Of a stretch of DNA of 64,000 nucleotides, positions 36,924-45,835 are shown one piece after another. A model generated the notes under the pieces. It worked only from the letters and a program-made list of their open reading frames with translations, did not search any database and had not been told where the DNA came from. This DNA comes from Bacteroidota bacterium (GTDB lineage: Bacteria; Bacteroidota; Bacteroidia; Bacteroidales; Tannerellaceae). The position numbers were made by a program, and so were the translations under genes. Every line of letters begins with the position of its first letter. The first letter of the stretch is position 1. The stretch is from assembly GCA_023429375.1 (NCBI GenBank), contig JAEYVY010000007.1, forward strand, positions 310,001-374,000, given 5' to 3'.

Positions 36924-38024
36924 ATGTTTATGTTAGTTGATAAAGAATTAGTCAATCTCTTTCTGGAGTTGATAAAGATAGATGCGACCTCGGGCAAGGA
37001 ATTTCCTGTGGCGCAGTTTATAACGAATTATGTGAAAGCGTTAGGCTTTGACGTACATATAGATGGGGCAGCTACACGTTCAGGAGGAAACACCGGAAAT
37101 GTTATCGTTCCGATTAACGGAGGAGGCGATTTTTTGCTGATGGCACATATGGATACGCCTAGTTCAACGAATGGTGTCAAACCTCAGTTGCTAGATGACC
37201 GGATTACTTCGGATGGGACGACCATCCTAGGTGTTGATGATAGAGGTGGTGTGTCTGCTATCCTTTATGCACTTAAACGTGCAGTAGATAATAAGCAAAC
37301 GATTCGTCCATGCACATTGTTGTTTACAGTTTGCGAAGAGACAACATTGGCTGGATCACTCTATTATCAGCCAACTCCGGAAATGAAATATGGATTTGCT
37401 TTTGATTCGCATATGTCTCCTGGAAAGTTCGTAAATGAAACTTGCGGTGCGATAGCTTTCAAAATTAATGTTCTCGGTAAAGCATCTCATGCCGGAATAG
37501 CACCGGAAAAAGGTGTGAATGCAATCCAAATAGCAACAAAGGCTATGTCAACATTCCCATTCGGACGCATTGATGAAAAGACTACGGCCAGTATCAGCAT
37601 CATTAATGGGGGTACGGCAACAAATGTGATACCGGACAAGATTGTTGTTGAAGGAGAAATCCGTACGGAGCTGCAAGCTCAAGGAGAAGAAATTATGGCG
37701 GGAGTAATTCGTGATTTTGAATTGGCTGCAGCTTATTTCGGAGGGAAAATAGAAGCTTCTTATATTTGGGACTTTACCCCTTACCAAATTAGTTCCGATG
37801 CAACGCCTTACCTGCGTATTCTAGAGGTGGGGAAAAAATTAGGTTTGGACATCCAAGGATTCAAATCGATGGGGGGGAGTGATGCCAATTCGATGAATGC
37901 CAAAGGAGTACAGACAATAAATCTGGGTGTTGGTGCTCAAAATCCACACGGCACTAATGAGTTTATTCTATATAAAGACTTGCAAACCAGTTGTGATATA
38001 GCCTATACGTTATTAACGAATTAA
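36924..38024 (+). CDS. M20 family metallopeptidase, peptidase T-like
   Basis: This 366-residue protein has no signal peptide, so it is cytoplasmic; ATG 36930 is an alternative start. Metal-binding and catalytic motifs of the peptidase T / M20 group are visible: LMAHMDTPSS, GVDDRGGVSA, the CEETTLAG Glu pair, KASHAGIAPE, GGSDANSMNAKG and NPHGTNEF. The family removes N-terminal residues from di- and tripeptides. It lies 6 bases after the lipoprotein gene and 6 bases before the cyanophycinase-like gene, so it probably finishes peptides that enter through the locus transporter. Confidence 0.87.
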   Translation: MFMLVDKELVNLFLELIKIDATSGKEFPVAQFITNYVKALGFDVHIDGAATRSGGNTGNVIVPINGGGDFLLMAHMDTPSSTNGVKPQLLDDRITSDGTTILGVDDRGGVSAILYALKRAVDNKQTIRPCTLLFTVCEETTLAGSLYYQPTPEMKYGFAFDSHMSPGKFVNETCGAIAFKINVLGKASHAGIAPEKGVNAIQIATKAMSTFPFGRIDEKTTASISIINGGTATNVIPDKIVVEGEIRTELQAQGEEIMAGVIRDFELAAAYFGGKIEASYIWDFTPYQISSDATPYLRILEVGKKLGLDIQGFKSMGGSDANSMNAKGVQTINLGVGAQNPHGTNEFILYKDLQTSCDIAYTLLTN

Positions 38025-38030
38025 TATTAA

Positions 38031-38933
38031 ATGATGATTAGATATTGTACTATACTTGTTTCATTTGCTGTTTTGACTTGGTTTGCTGGTTGTACGACAG
38101 GCCAGCAGAAACAATCACCCGAAACTTTAGAAACAGCATCAGCACTTTATCCTACGAATCCGAAGGGACATCTGTTTATTATCGGAGGTGGTGAACGACC
38201 GGATTCGTTAATGACTAAATATCTGGCTCTTGGAGGCGGTACAGCTGCCAAAATCTTGATTATCCCTTTTGCCAGCGAGGATATTAACGATACAGGATCC
38301 TACCAGGAAGGTCAATTTAAGGCAATGGGTTGTCAGGAGGTAAGTTACATCAATTGTGTGAAGGAAGAGATTGACGATGAGGTGAATCTGGCTCGCCTAG
38401 ATCAGGTGACTGCCGTATTCTTCTCAGGTGGCGACCAAAATAAGTTGACGGCATACTTGGCAGGAACAAAATTCCTAGAGAAAATCCGAACAATCTATGC
38501 GGAAGGAGCTGTAATCGGAGGTACAAGCGCAGGTGCTGCTGTCATGAGTAAAATCATGCTGACCGGACAAGAAGGACTTGATGGCACAGGGAGTGGAGAT
38601 TTCAAAGTGATTAAATCTGCTAACGTACAGACAGCAGAAGGATTCGGATTTATAACATCGGCAATAATCGACCAGCACTTTATTTATAGAAAGCGCGAAA
38701 ACCGCTTGATATCACTAGTTGTAGAAAATCCGGGATTGAAAGGCATCGGCATAGATGAAGCAACTGCGATTATTGTATCGCCGGACGGAACTTGTACTGT
38801 GACCGGTCAAAGTGCTGTTATGGTACTTGAAAATGATCGAATGAGCAGACAACCGGATAATGCAGAAGGCTATTTGTCTGCTAAGAATATCTCCCTTTCA
38901 CTATATACTTCAGGTGAGTCCTTCAAACTCTAA
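38031..38933 (+). CDS. Cyanophycinase-like S51 serine peptidase, exported lipoprotein
   Basis: This 300-residue protein begins with a lipoprotein signal (lipobox FAGC, Cys21). The S51 nucleophile-elbow motif GGTSAGAA places Ser166. The signature IDQHFIYRKRENRL (213-226) contains the DQHF-R-R-RL pattern typical of cyanophycinases and not of the PepE branch of S51. GIGIDEATA (238-246) is also a family feature. Cyanophycinase cuts multi-L-arginyl-poly-aspartate to beta-Asp-Arg dipeptides. The divergent isoaspartyl peptidase could split such dipeptides, and the next gene is a possible arginine permease. The enzyme class is well supported; the natural polymer in this host is inferred. Confidence 0.87.
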   Translation: MMIRYCTILVSFAVLTWFAGCTTGQQKQSPETLETASALYPTNPKGHLFIIGGGERPDSLMTKYLALGGGTAAKILIIPFASEDINDTGSYQEGQFKAMGCQEVSYINCVKEEIDDEVNLARLDQVTAVFFSGGDQNKLTAYLAGTKFLEKIRTIYAEGAVIGGTSAGAAVMSKIMLTGQEGLDGTGSGDFKVIKSANVQTAEGFGFITSAIIDQHFIYRKRENRLISLVVENPGLKGIGIDEATAIIVSPDGTCTVTGQSAVMVLENDRMSRQPDNAEGYLSAKNISLSLYTSGESFKL

Positions 38934-38970
38934 ACATGTTTTTTAATCAATCACGTTCAAAAGAATAGTA

Positions 38971-40569
38971 ATGCTAAAAAAGATTCCTCATACATTTACA
39001 ATCATTTCTGTTTTAATCCTTATATCAGCCGTTATCTCCTGGTTTGTCCCTGCTGGAGAATATGTAAGAGAAGTTGTTGAAGTCAATGGGATGGAGAGAA
39101 CTGTCATTAAAGACAATTCATTTCATCCCGTCGAATCCTCTCCTCAATCCTGGCAAGTATTCAGTTCCTTATTGACTGGCTTTGAAATGCAAGCCGGGAT
39201 TATTGGCTTCTTGCTGATAATTGGAGGGGCGTTTCAAGTGCTGAACAGTAGTAAATCGATCGATGTTGGTATACTAGCCTTTTTAAATCAGACAAAAGGT
39301 CTGGAACGATATACGTTACTGCGGAAAGTGGGCATCAACAATGTCGTTATGGCGATGATTATGGTTATGTTCAGTCTATTTGGTTCTGTATTCGGAATGA
39401 GTGAAGAAACCTTGGCATTCATTATCATCATCGTCCCATTGGCTATATCCATGGGCTACGATTCTCTCACAGGGATTTGTCTGGTTTACGTAGCCTCTCA
39501 TATTGGATTTGCCGGCTCCGTATTAAACCCATTTACAATTGGGATAGCCCAAGGCTTATCCAATTTGCCTTTGTTTTCCGGCTTTGAGTATCGGTTGATT
39601 TGTTGGTTCATTTTAACAACAGTACTAATCATTTGTGTATTAACCTACGCAGCGAAGGTAAAGAAGAATCCACGTATATCACCTATGTACGAATTTGATG
39701 AATATTGGCGCAAAAGAGAGTCAGATGCAGCGGAATCTCCTGTTGTCTACGAGACTCCTCGTGCCTCCTGGTATGTATATGTACTCGTTTTGCTTGCTTT
39801 ATTGGGTTTTTCTGTAACCCATCCTATAAGCACCTTTTCTATTGGTACGGCTGAGGTAGAGTTGCCAGCAATACCCGTATGCGCTGCTCTGTTTGCCTTA
39901 TTCGGCTTTGTAGGAGCTCGTAAATCATCTCATTTCTTCGTGCTTTCACTATTAGGGTTTACTGTTGTATTCCTAATAATCGGAGTTATGGGTCACGGTT
40001 GGTATCTAGCTGAGATTTCCGCCATATTCCTAGCAATGGGTATATTGTCAGGCTTTGCAAGTGGAAGCAACCCCGATTCCATTATCTCGGAATTCTTAAC
40101 AGGAGCAAAGGATATGCTTACTCCTGCAATTATCGTCGGATTGTCGGGAGGCATTATTTGGATTTTACAAGAAGGAAAGATGATAGACCCGATTTTGCAT
40201 GGAATGGCTTCGGTCATGGATGGTGCTGGACGTTTAGTTTCGCTTACGTCGATGTATGTCATTCAGACATTAATCAATATAGTTATTCCTTCGGCTTCGG
40301 CTAAAGCTGCGCTTACGATGCCGATCATGGCTCCCTTCTCGGATGTAATCGGGTTATCGCGTCAGGCAACAGTTCTGGCCTACCAGTTTGGTGATGGTTT
40401 TACAAATATGATTACTCCAACTTCAGGCGTTCTTATCGGAGCTCTTGGCATTGCCCGTATTCCTTATGCTATTTGGGTGAAATGGTTTGTTAAGATTTTG
40501 CTTATTTTCATTTCTATAGGATTCATGCTGTTAATCCCAACTGTGTATTGCCAGTTGAATGGTTTCTAA
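38971..40569 (+). CDS. YfcC/ArcD-like integral membrane transporter
   Basis: This 532-residue polytopic protein has about 12 hydrophobic segments. The N-terminus (PHTFTIISVLILISAVISWFVPAGEY as visible pieces TFTIISVLILIS and WFVPAGEY) and the stretch GMSEETLAFIIIIVPL are typical of YfcC-family permeases, which include arginine/ornithine-type and dipeptide carriers. It starts 37 bases after the cyanophycinase-like gene and closes the locus. Import of arginine or aspartyl-arginine dipeptide, possibly in exchange, would complete the proposed pathway. No terminator is clear before the trp promoter. Confidence 0.8.
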   Translation: MLKKIPHTFTIISVLILISAVISWFVPAGEYVREVVEVNGMERTVIKDNSFHPVESSPQSWQVFSSLLTGFEMQAGIIGFLLIIGGAFQVLNSSKSIDVGILAFLNQTKGLERYTLLRKVGINNVVMAMIMVMFSLFGSVFGMSEETLAFIIIIVPLAISMGYDSLTGICLVYVASHIGFAGSVLNPFTIGIAQGLSNLPLFSGFEYRLICWFILTTVLIICVLTYAAKVKKNPRISPMYEFDEYWRKRESDAAESPVVYETPRASWYVYVLVLLALLGFSVTHPISTFSIGTAEVELPAIPVCAALFALFGFVGARKSSHFFVLSLLGFTVVFLIIGVMGHGWYLAEISAIFLAMGILSGFASGSNPDSIISEFLTGAKDMLTPAIIVGLSGGIIWILQEGKMIDPILHGMASVMDGAGRLVSLTSMYVIQTLINIVIPSASAKAALTMPIMAPFSDVIGLSRQATVLAYQFGDGFTNMITPTSGVLIGALGIARIPYAIWVKWFVKILLIFISIGFMLLIPTVYCQLNGF

Positions 40570-40601
40570 GGAGGAATTGCTAGAAAATAATTCTATTTGT
40601 G

Positions 40602-40632
40602 TTTGTCTGTTATCAGATAATCTATATATTTG
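40602..40632 (+). promoter_or_regulatory. trp operon promoter, Bacteroides type
   Basis: TTTG (40602-40605), a 19-base spacer, then TATATTTG (40625-40632) match the full Bacteroides consensus. Transcription should start near 40639, about 16 bases before the leader-peptide ATG. Confidence 0.8.
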
Positions 40633-40654
40633 CTACCGAAACATAGAAAAAACG

Positions 40655-40714
40655 ATGAATAAGAATTTAGTAAATACATATTGGTGGCGCTTCTTACTAC
40701 TCCAAAAGTCGTAA
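40655..40714 (+). CDS. trpL: trp leader peptide with tandem Trp codons
   Basis: This is a 19-residue frame, MNKNLVNTYWWRFLLLQKS, with adjacent TGG codons at 40682-40687. It sits between a consensus promoter and a strong intrinsic terminator, upstream of trpB. A ribosome stalled at the Trp codons would cover the segment near 40686-40697, which can otherwise pair with 40711-40724 (TTAC with GTAA, CTTC with GAAG). The freed segment can in turn pair partly with the terminator's 5' arm (GACGAAGCC with GGCCTGTC). This is the logic of transcription attenuation. The second pairing is modest and not proven. Confidence 0.85.
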   Translation: MNKNLVNTYWWRFLLLQKS

Positions 40715-40760
40715 GGGACGAAGCCGCATGTATATACTGATATAGGATATTAAACCATAA

Positions 40761-40793
40761 AAAGGCCTGTCGCACTTGCGATGGGCCTTTTTT
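40761..40793 (+). terminator. trp attenuator terminator
   Basis: AAAGGCCTGTCGCA (40761-40774) pairs with TGCGATGGGCCTTT (40777-40790), with two G-T pairs, and runs into TTTTTT. It lies 46 bases after the leader peptide stop and 45 bases before trpB. Confidence 0.85.
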
Positions 40794-40838
40794 GATTTAA
40801 CATCTTTTGCCCAAAGAATAAACTAATAAATAAGATAA

Positions 40839-42035
40839 ATGATGAGAACGTATCAAGTAGACGAGAAAGGGTATTACGGAGAGTTTGGGGGCGCGTTTGT
40901 GCCCGAAATTCTTCATCGTTGTGTAGAAGATCTGAAAGAAACCTATCTGACAGTAATCAACAGCGATGATTTTAAAAAAGAATACTATCAGCTATTACGT
41001 GATTATGTAGGACGGCCGTCACCACTCTATTATGCCAAAAGGCTGAGTGAGAAGTATGGCTGTAAAATGTATCTGAAAAGGGAAGACCTGAATCATACAG
41101 GAGCGCATAAGATTAACAATACGATTGGTCAGATCCTTTTGGCGCAACGTATGGGAAAAACACGGATTATTGCCGAAACCGGAGCCGGACAACACGGCGT
41201 GGCTACAGCAACTGTATGTGCCCTGATGAACATGAAATGCATTGTGTACATGGGCAAGACCGATGTGGAACGCCAACATGTCAATGTGCAGAAAATGAGG
41301 ATGTTGGGTGCGACAGTAATTCCGGTTACATCGGGCAACATGACCCTGAAAGACGCAACAAACGAAGCCATACGGGATTGGTGCTCACATCCGGCTGATA
41401 CGTTTTATATTATCGGGTCGACCGTCGGACCACACCCTTATCCTGATATGGTGGCTCGTCTGCAGTCGGTCATCAGCGAAGAGATTCGCGAGCAGTTAGT
41501 AGAAAAAGAAGGACGTGATTATCCCGACACACTGATTGCCTGTGTGGGAGGGGGTAGCAATGCCGCCGGTACCATTTATCATTATATCGATGACGAACGA
41601 GTACGCCTTATCTTGGCTGAGGCAGGAGGTAAAGGGGTTGATTCGGGCGAGTCGGCTGCGACCATTCAGTTGGGTCGTAAAGGGATAATTCATGGAGCAC
41701 TTACTTTGGTGATGCAGAATGAAGACGGACAGATCGAGGAGCCTTACTCTATTTCTGCCGGACTGGACTATCCGGGTATTGGACCCGTTCATGCGAACTT
41801 GGCTGTTAAGAAGCGGGCTACGGTGCTTGCCGTCGACGACGAAGAAGCGCTGGAAGCAGCCTTTGAACTTACGCGTATGGAAGGCATCATTCCTGCACTT
41901 GAGAGTGCACATGCGTTGGGAGCACTTCCTAAAATTGATTTCAAACCCGGTGAGCTGGTGGTACTAACCGTCTCAGGCCGGGGTGATAAAGATATTGATA
42001 CCTATATTTCTTATTTTAACAAAGAGAGCAAATGA
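40839..42035 (+). CDS. trpB: Tryptophan synthase beta chain
   Basis: This 398-residue PLP enzyme condenses indole and serine. The PLP-lysine region HTGAHKINNTIGQ, the substrate site ETGAGQHGVA and the phosphate-binding GGGSNAAGT are all present, with the N-terminal YGEFGGAFVPE. This is the standard TrpB1 type that pairs with TrpA, encoded at the end of the operon. Being first in the operon is the usual Bacteroidales order. The second ATG at 40842 is equally possible. Its stop overlaps the trpE start by 4 bases. Confidence 0.98.
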   Translation: MMRTYQVDEKGYYGEFGGAFVPEILHRCVEDLKETYLTVINSDDFKKEYYQLLRDYVGRPSPLYYAKRLSEKYGCKMYLKREDLNHTGAHKINNTIGQILLAQRMGKTRIIAETGAGQHGVATATVCALMNMKCIVYMGKTDVERQHVNVQKMRMLGATVIPVTSGNMTLKDATNEAIRDWCSHPADTFYIIGSTVGPHPYPDMVARLQSVISEEIREQLVEKEGRDYPDTLIACVGGGSNAAGTIYHYIDDERVRLILAEAGGKGVDSGESAATIQLGRKGIIHGALTLVMQNEDGQIEEPYSISAGLDYPGIGPVHANLAVKKRATVLAVDDEEALEAAFELTRMEGIIPALESAHALGALPKIDFKPGELVVLTVSGRGDKDIDTYISYFNKESK

Positions 42036-43426
42036 ACTATATCTATCATACTGTTAGCAAGAAATTACTGGGTGATTTGCATACGCCCGTAAGTATTTAT
42101 CTGCGTGTCCGTGATATTTTTCCCGAGTCCGCCTTGCTGGAAAGTTCAGACTTCCATGGCAATGAAAACAGCCTTTCGTATATCGCCCTGCGTCCGATAG
42201 CTAGTATCGGGGTGAATAATAACGAATGTACGATGACTTTCCCAGACAACTTGGTCGAAGTGGTAAGTAACAAGCCCGTAGATCAGTGTATTATCTCGTT
42301 TTTGGAGAGGTTTACGGTGGAGGGAGATGACAAAGCTGTTTGCGGACTCTTTGGGTATACTGCCTTTGATGCCGTACGTTATTTTGAGAATATCCCGGTG
42401 ATGGAAGTACATCACGAGGAGAACGATGCTCCGGACATGCTCTATATTTTATATAAGTATATCTTGGTGTTTGACCATTTCCGAAATGAATTGACATTGA
42501 TTGAACTGCTTCGTGAGGGAGAGGAGAGTAACCTGAACGACATCGAGGCCTTGATTGAAAACCGCAATTATGCATCGTATAATTTTATTTCCGTAGGAGA
42601 AGAAACTTCTCCAATCTCGGACGAAGACTACAAAGCTATGGTGCGTAAAGGTATAGCGCATTGCTTGAGGGGAGATGTGTTCCAAATCGTGCTCAGCAGG
42701 CGATTCGAACAGGCTTTCAAAGGCGACGATTTTAAAGTTTACCGTGCTTTGCGTAGCATCAATCCTTCTCCTTATCTGTTTTATTTTGATTTTGGAGGTT
42801 TTAGGATATTCGGGTCATCACCCGAAACACATTGCAAGGTGACCGGACGACATGCGAGCATCGACCCAATAGCGGGAACAGCCTTTCGTACCGGCAATGT
42901 GGCCTTGGACAGGGAACGAACTGAAGCCTTGCTGACTGATCCGAAAGAGAATGCAGAACATGTTATGTTGGTCGATTTAGCTCGCAATGATTTGAGCCGC
43001 AATGCACACGATGTACAGGTAGACTTCTACAAAGAGGTGCAATACTATAGCCATGTGATACATCTCGTATCCCGCGTGAGTGGTGAGATAAATCCGGAGA
43101 GTAACTCGGTGAAGACCTATATCGACACCTTCCCGGCCGGTACGTTGAGCGGAGCTCCTAAGGTGCGTGCCATGCAGCTGATTACCGAGATTGAGAAGCA
43201 TAACCGCGGAGCTTATGGGGGATGTATCGGCTTTCTAGGCTTAAACGGCGACTTGAATCAGGCCATCACCATCCGTTCGTTTGTGAGCCGTGGAAATGTG
43301 CTGTATTATCAGGCCGGAGCCGGAGTTGTTGCCAAAAGCAATGATGAGCGTGAGTTACAAGAAGTCAATAATAAACTAGGGGCGTTGAAGCGAGCAATCG
43401 ATATGGCAGCCAAATTAAAGAACTGA
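42032..43426 (+). CDS. trpE: Anthranilate synthase component I
   Basis: This 464-residue chorismate-binding subunit makes anthranilate from chorismate with ammonia from TrpG. The feedback-inhibition motif LLESSD is near residue 35, and the C-terminal active site has DPIAGTAFRTG, VDLARNDLSRNA, FPAGTLSGAPKVRAM and GAYGGCIGF. Start overlaps trpB by 4 bases (ATGA), so translation is coupled. Tryptophan inhibition is likely because the allosteric motif is intact. Confidence 0.98.
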   Translation: MNYIYHTVSKKLLGDLHTPVSIYLRVRDIFPESALLESSDFHGNENSLSYIALRPIASIGVNNNECTMTFPDNLVEVVSNKPVDQCIISFLERFTVEGDDKAVCGLFGYTAFDAVRYFENIPVMEVHHEENDAPDMLYILYKYILVFDHFRNELTLIELLREGEESNLNDIEALIENRNYASYNFISVGEETSPISDEDYKAMVRKGIAHCLRGDVFQIVLSRRFEQAFKGDDFKVYRALRSINPSPYLFYFDFGGFRIFGSSPETHCKVTGRHASIDPIAGTAFRTGNVALDRERTEALLTDPKENAEHVMLVDLARNDLSRNAHDVQVDFYKEVQYYSHVIHLVSRVSGEINPESNSVKTYIDTFPAGTLSGAPKVRAMQLITEIEKHNRGAYGGCIGFLGLNGDLNQAITIRSFVSRGNVLYYQAGAGVVAKSNDERELQEVNNKLGALKRAIDMAAKLKN

Positions 43427-43432
43427 AAGAAA

Positions 43433-44011
43433 ATGAAGATATTACTGTTTGATAATTACGATTCGTTCACCTATAATCTGCTGCATATTTTGAAGGAATT
43501 AAATGCAGATGTTGAGGTGCACAGGAATGATAAGATAACTCTTGATGAGGTAGACTGTTTTGATAAGATACTGCTTTCGCCCGGACCGGGCATTCCTTCA
43601 GAAGCGGGTATATTACTGCCACTTATTCAGAGATACGCACCTACAAAGAGTATCTTGGGTGTCTGCCTTGGAGAGCAGGCTATTGGCGAAGTGTTCGGGG
43701 CTAAGTTGATTAATCTGACCGACGTTCATCATGGTATTTGCTCGGATATACGTGTGCTAAAGGAAGAGCCCCTGTTTGAAGGGCTTGGAAGCTCTTTCCG
43801 TGCGGGACGATATCATTCTTGGGCGGTATCGAAAGAAGATTTTCCGGAATGTTTGGAAATTACGGCAGACGACTTCGAAGAAGGACAAATCATGGCCTTG
43901 AGACATAAAACCTATGATGTGAGGGGAATTCAATTCCATCCTGAGTCCGTTCTTACTCCCCAAGGAAAGCGCATCATTGAAAACTGGTTGAAAATAGGAA
44001 ACGATAAGTAA
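43433..44011 (+). CDS. trpG: Anthranilate synthase component II (glutamine amidotransferase)
   Basis: This 192-residue class I amidotransferase supplies ammonia to TrpE. It has NYDSFTYNL at the start, LSPGPGIPSEAG, the nucleophile in GVCLGEQAIGE (the common GVCLGHQAIG with Glu in place of the non-catalytic His) and the HPES motif in QFHPESVLTPQG. It stands alone, not fused to trpD. It starts 6 bases after trpE. Confidence 0.97.
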   Translation: MKILLFDNYDSFTYNLLHILKELNADVEVHRNDKITLDEVDCFDKILLSPGPGIPSEAGILLPLIQRYAPTKSILGVCLGEQAIGEVFGAKLINLTDVHHGICSDIRVLKEEPLFEGLGSSFRAGRYHSWAVSKEDFPECLEITADDFEEGQIMALRHKTYDVRGIQFHPESVLTPQGKRIIENWLKIGNDK

Positions 44012-44020
44012 GATAGAGTT

Positions 44021-45016
44021 ATGAAGAATACATTATATAAATTGTTCGACCACCAATATTTGGGTAAAGATGAGGCCCGGACGATTTTACAGCACATTGC
44101 CTCAGGAGCGTATAACGATGCCCAGATTGCCAGCCTGATTACTGTTTTTCTGATGCGCAGCATTTCGGTAGATGAATTGACTGGCTTCAGGGAAGCCTTA
44201 TTGGATATGCGTGTGCCGGTCGATCTGTCTGAATACAAACCTATCGATATTGTAGGAACAGGCGGAGACGGGAAGAATACGTTTAACGTAAGTACGGCTG
44301 CCTGTTTTGTTGTGGCCGGAGCAGGTTATCATGTAGTGAAACACGGAAACTATGGGGCTACGTCGGTGAGCGGAGCCAGCAATGTGATGGAAAATCACGG
44401 GGTTAAGTTTACTGCTGATGTCGGACAATTGCGCCGTTCGTTGGACGAATCTGGTATTGCCTATCTACATGCTCCTTTGTTCAATCCTGCGCTTAAGGCT
44501 GTTGCTCCTGTACGTAAAAGCCTTGGTGTGCGCAGTTTCTTCAATATGCTCGGGCCCTTGGTTAATCCTGTTATTCCGGCGTATCAATTATTAGGTGTAT
44601 ATAGTCTGCCGTTGCTTCGACTATATAGTTATACTTACCAAGTGAATGAAACCCGCTATGCTGTGGTGCATAGTTTGGATGGATACGATGAAATTTCGTT
44701 GACTTCCGATTTCAAGGTAGCTATGCCGGAGAAGGAGAAAGTCTACTCGCCCGAATCTCTTGGATTTAAGAGGTGTCAGGAAGCTGATTTGTATGGAGGA
44801 GAAACTCCGCAAGAGGCTGCAGCCATCTTCGATGCGGTACTAAAAAATACAGCCACAGAGGCACAGAAAAACTGTGTAATCGTTAATGCCGGATTTGCTA
44901 TTCAGGTTATCTGTCCCGAAAAAAAGATTGAAGAATGCATTGCTGAGGCGCGAGAATCGTTGGAAAGTGGACAGGCATTGGCATCTTTTCGTAAATTTAT
45001 AGACGTAAACCACTGA
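44021..45016 (+). CDS. trpD: Anthranilate phosphoribosyltransferase
   Basis: This 331-residue enzyme joins anthranilate to PRPP. It carries the PRPP-binding IVGTGGDGKNTFNVST, KHGNYGATSVSGASN, and the conserved GVRSFFNMLGPLVNP. It starts 9 bases after trpG and ends 3 bases before trpC. Confidence 0.98.
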   Translation: MKNTLYKLFDHQYLGKDEARTILQHIASGAYNDAQIASLITVFLMRSISVDELTGFREALLDMRVPVDLSEYKPIDIVGTGGDGKNTFNVSTAACFVVAGAGYHVVKHGNYGATSVSGASNVMENHGVKFTADVGQLRRSLDESGIAYLHAPLFNPALKAVAPVRKSLGVRSFFNMLGPLVNPVIPAYQLLGVYSLPLLRLYSYTYQVNETRYAVVHSLDGYDEISLTSDFKVAMPEKEKVYSPESLGFKRCQEADLYGGETPQEAAAIFDAVLKNTATEAQKNCVIVNAGFAIQVICPEKKIEECIAEARESLESGQALASFRKFIDVNH

Positions 45017-45019
45017 CCG

Positions 45020-45835
45020 ATGAAGGATATACTACAAACGATTATTGCCAACAAGCGGATAGAAGTGAAAAGGCAGCAACAAGCAGTAAGCTTGAGCACA
45101 ATGCTTGCCTTGGCTCGCGAACAAATAGACAGACCCATCCGTTCGATGCGTGCCTCTTTGGAGGCCTCTTCGTCCGGGATTATTGCCGAATTCAAGCGTA
45201 AATCGCCCTCAAAAGGTTGGCTTTATCCTCATGCTGTCGTTAGTGATATCGTTCCTGCCTATGATGCAGCCGGTGCTGCCGCCTGTTCGATTCTGACAGA
45301 TGGCGATTTCTTTGGTGGTGCCCTGAGCGATTTGCGTAAGGCACGGGAATTGGTTCAGCTCCCCCTTCTTCGTAAAGACTTTATTGTTGATACTTATCAA
45401 CTGTATCAAGCCAAGGCCATGGGGGCAGATGCCGTTTTGTTAATTGCAGCCGTACTTTCGCCTACCGAATGTGAGGAGTTTGCCTCGCTGGCTCATGAAA
45501 TTGGGCTAGAAGTATTGTTAGAAGTACATAGTGAAGACGAATTGAATCATTTGAATAAGAATGTAGATATGCTAGGCGTGAACAACCGTAATTTAGGTTC
45601 TTTTCATACGGATGTGGCCAATTCGTTCCGCTTGGCTGGTAAGATGCAAGAAATCAGTGAGAAAAAAGGATTTAATCCGTTGCTGATTTCGGAAAGTGGA
45701 TTGAAAGATGCCCGTACACTGCAAGAATTGCGTGTTGCCGGATTCCGCGGATTCTTGATTGGTGAGACCTTTATGCGAGGCGAAAAGCCTGGCGAATTGT
45801 TGAGAAATCTGATAGAGGAGGTGAGCCATGATTGA
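45020..45835 (+). CDS. trpC: Indole-3-glycerol phosphate synthase
   Basis: This 271-residue TIM-barrel enzyme closes the indole ring. It has IIAEFKRKSPSKGWL with catalytic Glu/Lys residues, LRKDFIVDTYQ, LGVNNRNLGSF and ISESGLKDARTL. It is a separate gene from trpF, unlike the E. coli fusion, and overlaps trpF by 8 bases. Confidence 0.98.
   Translation: MKDILQTIIANKRIEVKRQQQAVSLSTMLALAREQIDRPIRSMRASLEASSSGIIAEFKRKSPSKGWLYPHAVVSDIVPAYDAAGAAACSILTDGDFFGGALSDLRKARELVQLPLLRKDFIVDTYQLYQAKAMGADAVLLIAAVLSPTECEEFASLAHEIGLEVLLEVHSEDELNHLNKNVDMLGVNNRNLGSFHTDVANSFRLAGKMQEISEKKGFNPLLISESGLKDARTLQELRVAGFRGFLIGETFMRGEKPGELLRNLIEEVSHD

Noticed and set aside
40655..40714. A minus-strand 60-codon frame over the trp leader (40593-40775)
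   Set aside because: The plus-strand leader peptide with tandem Trp codons, promoter and terminator explains the region better.
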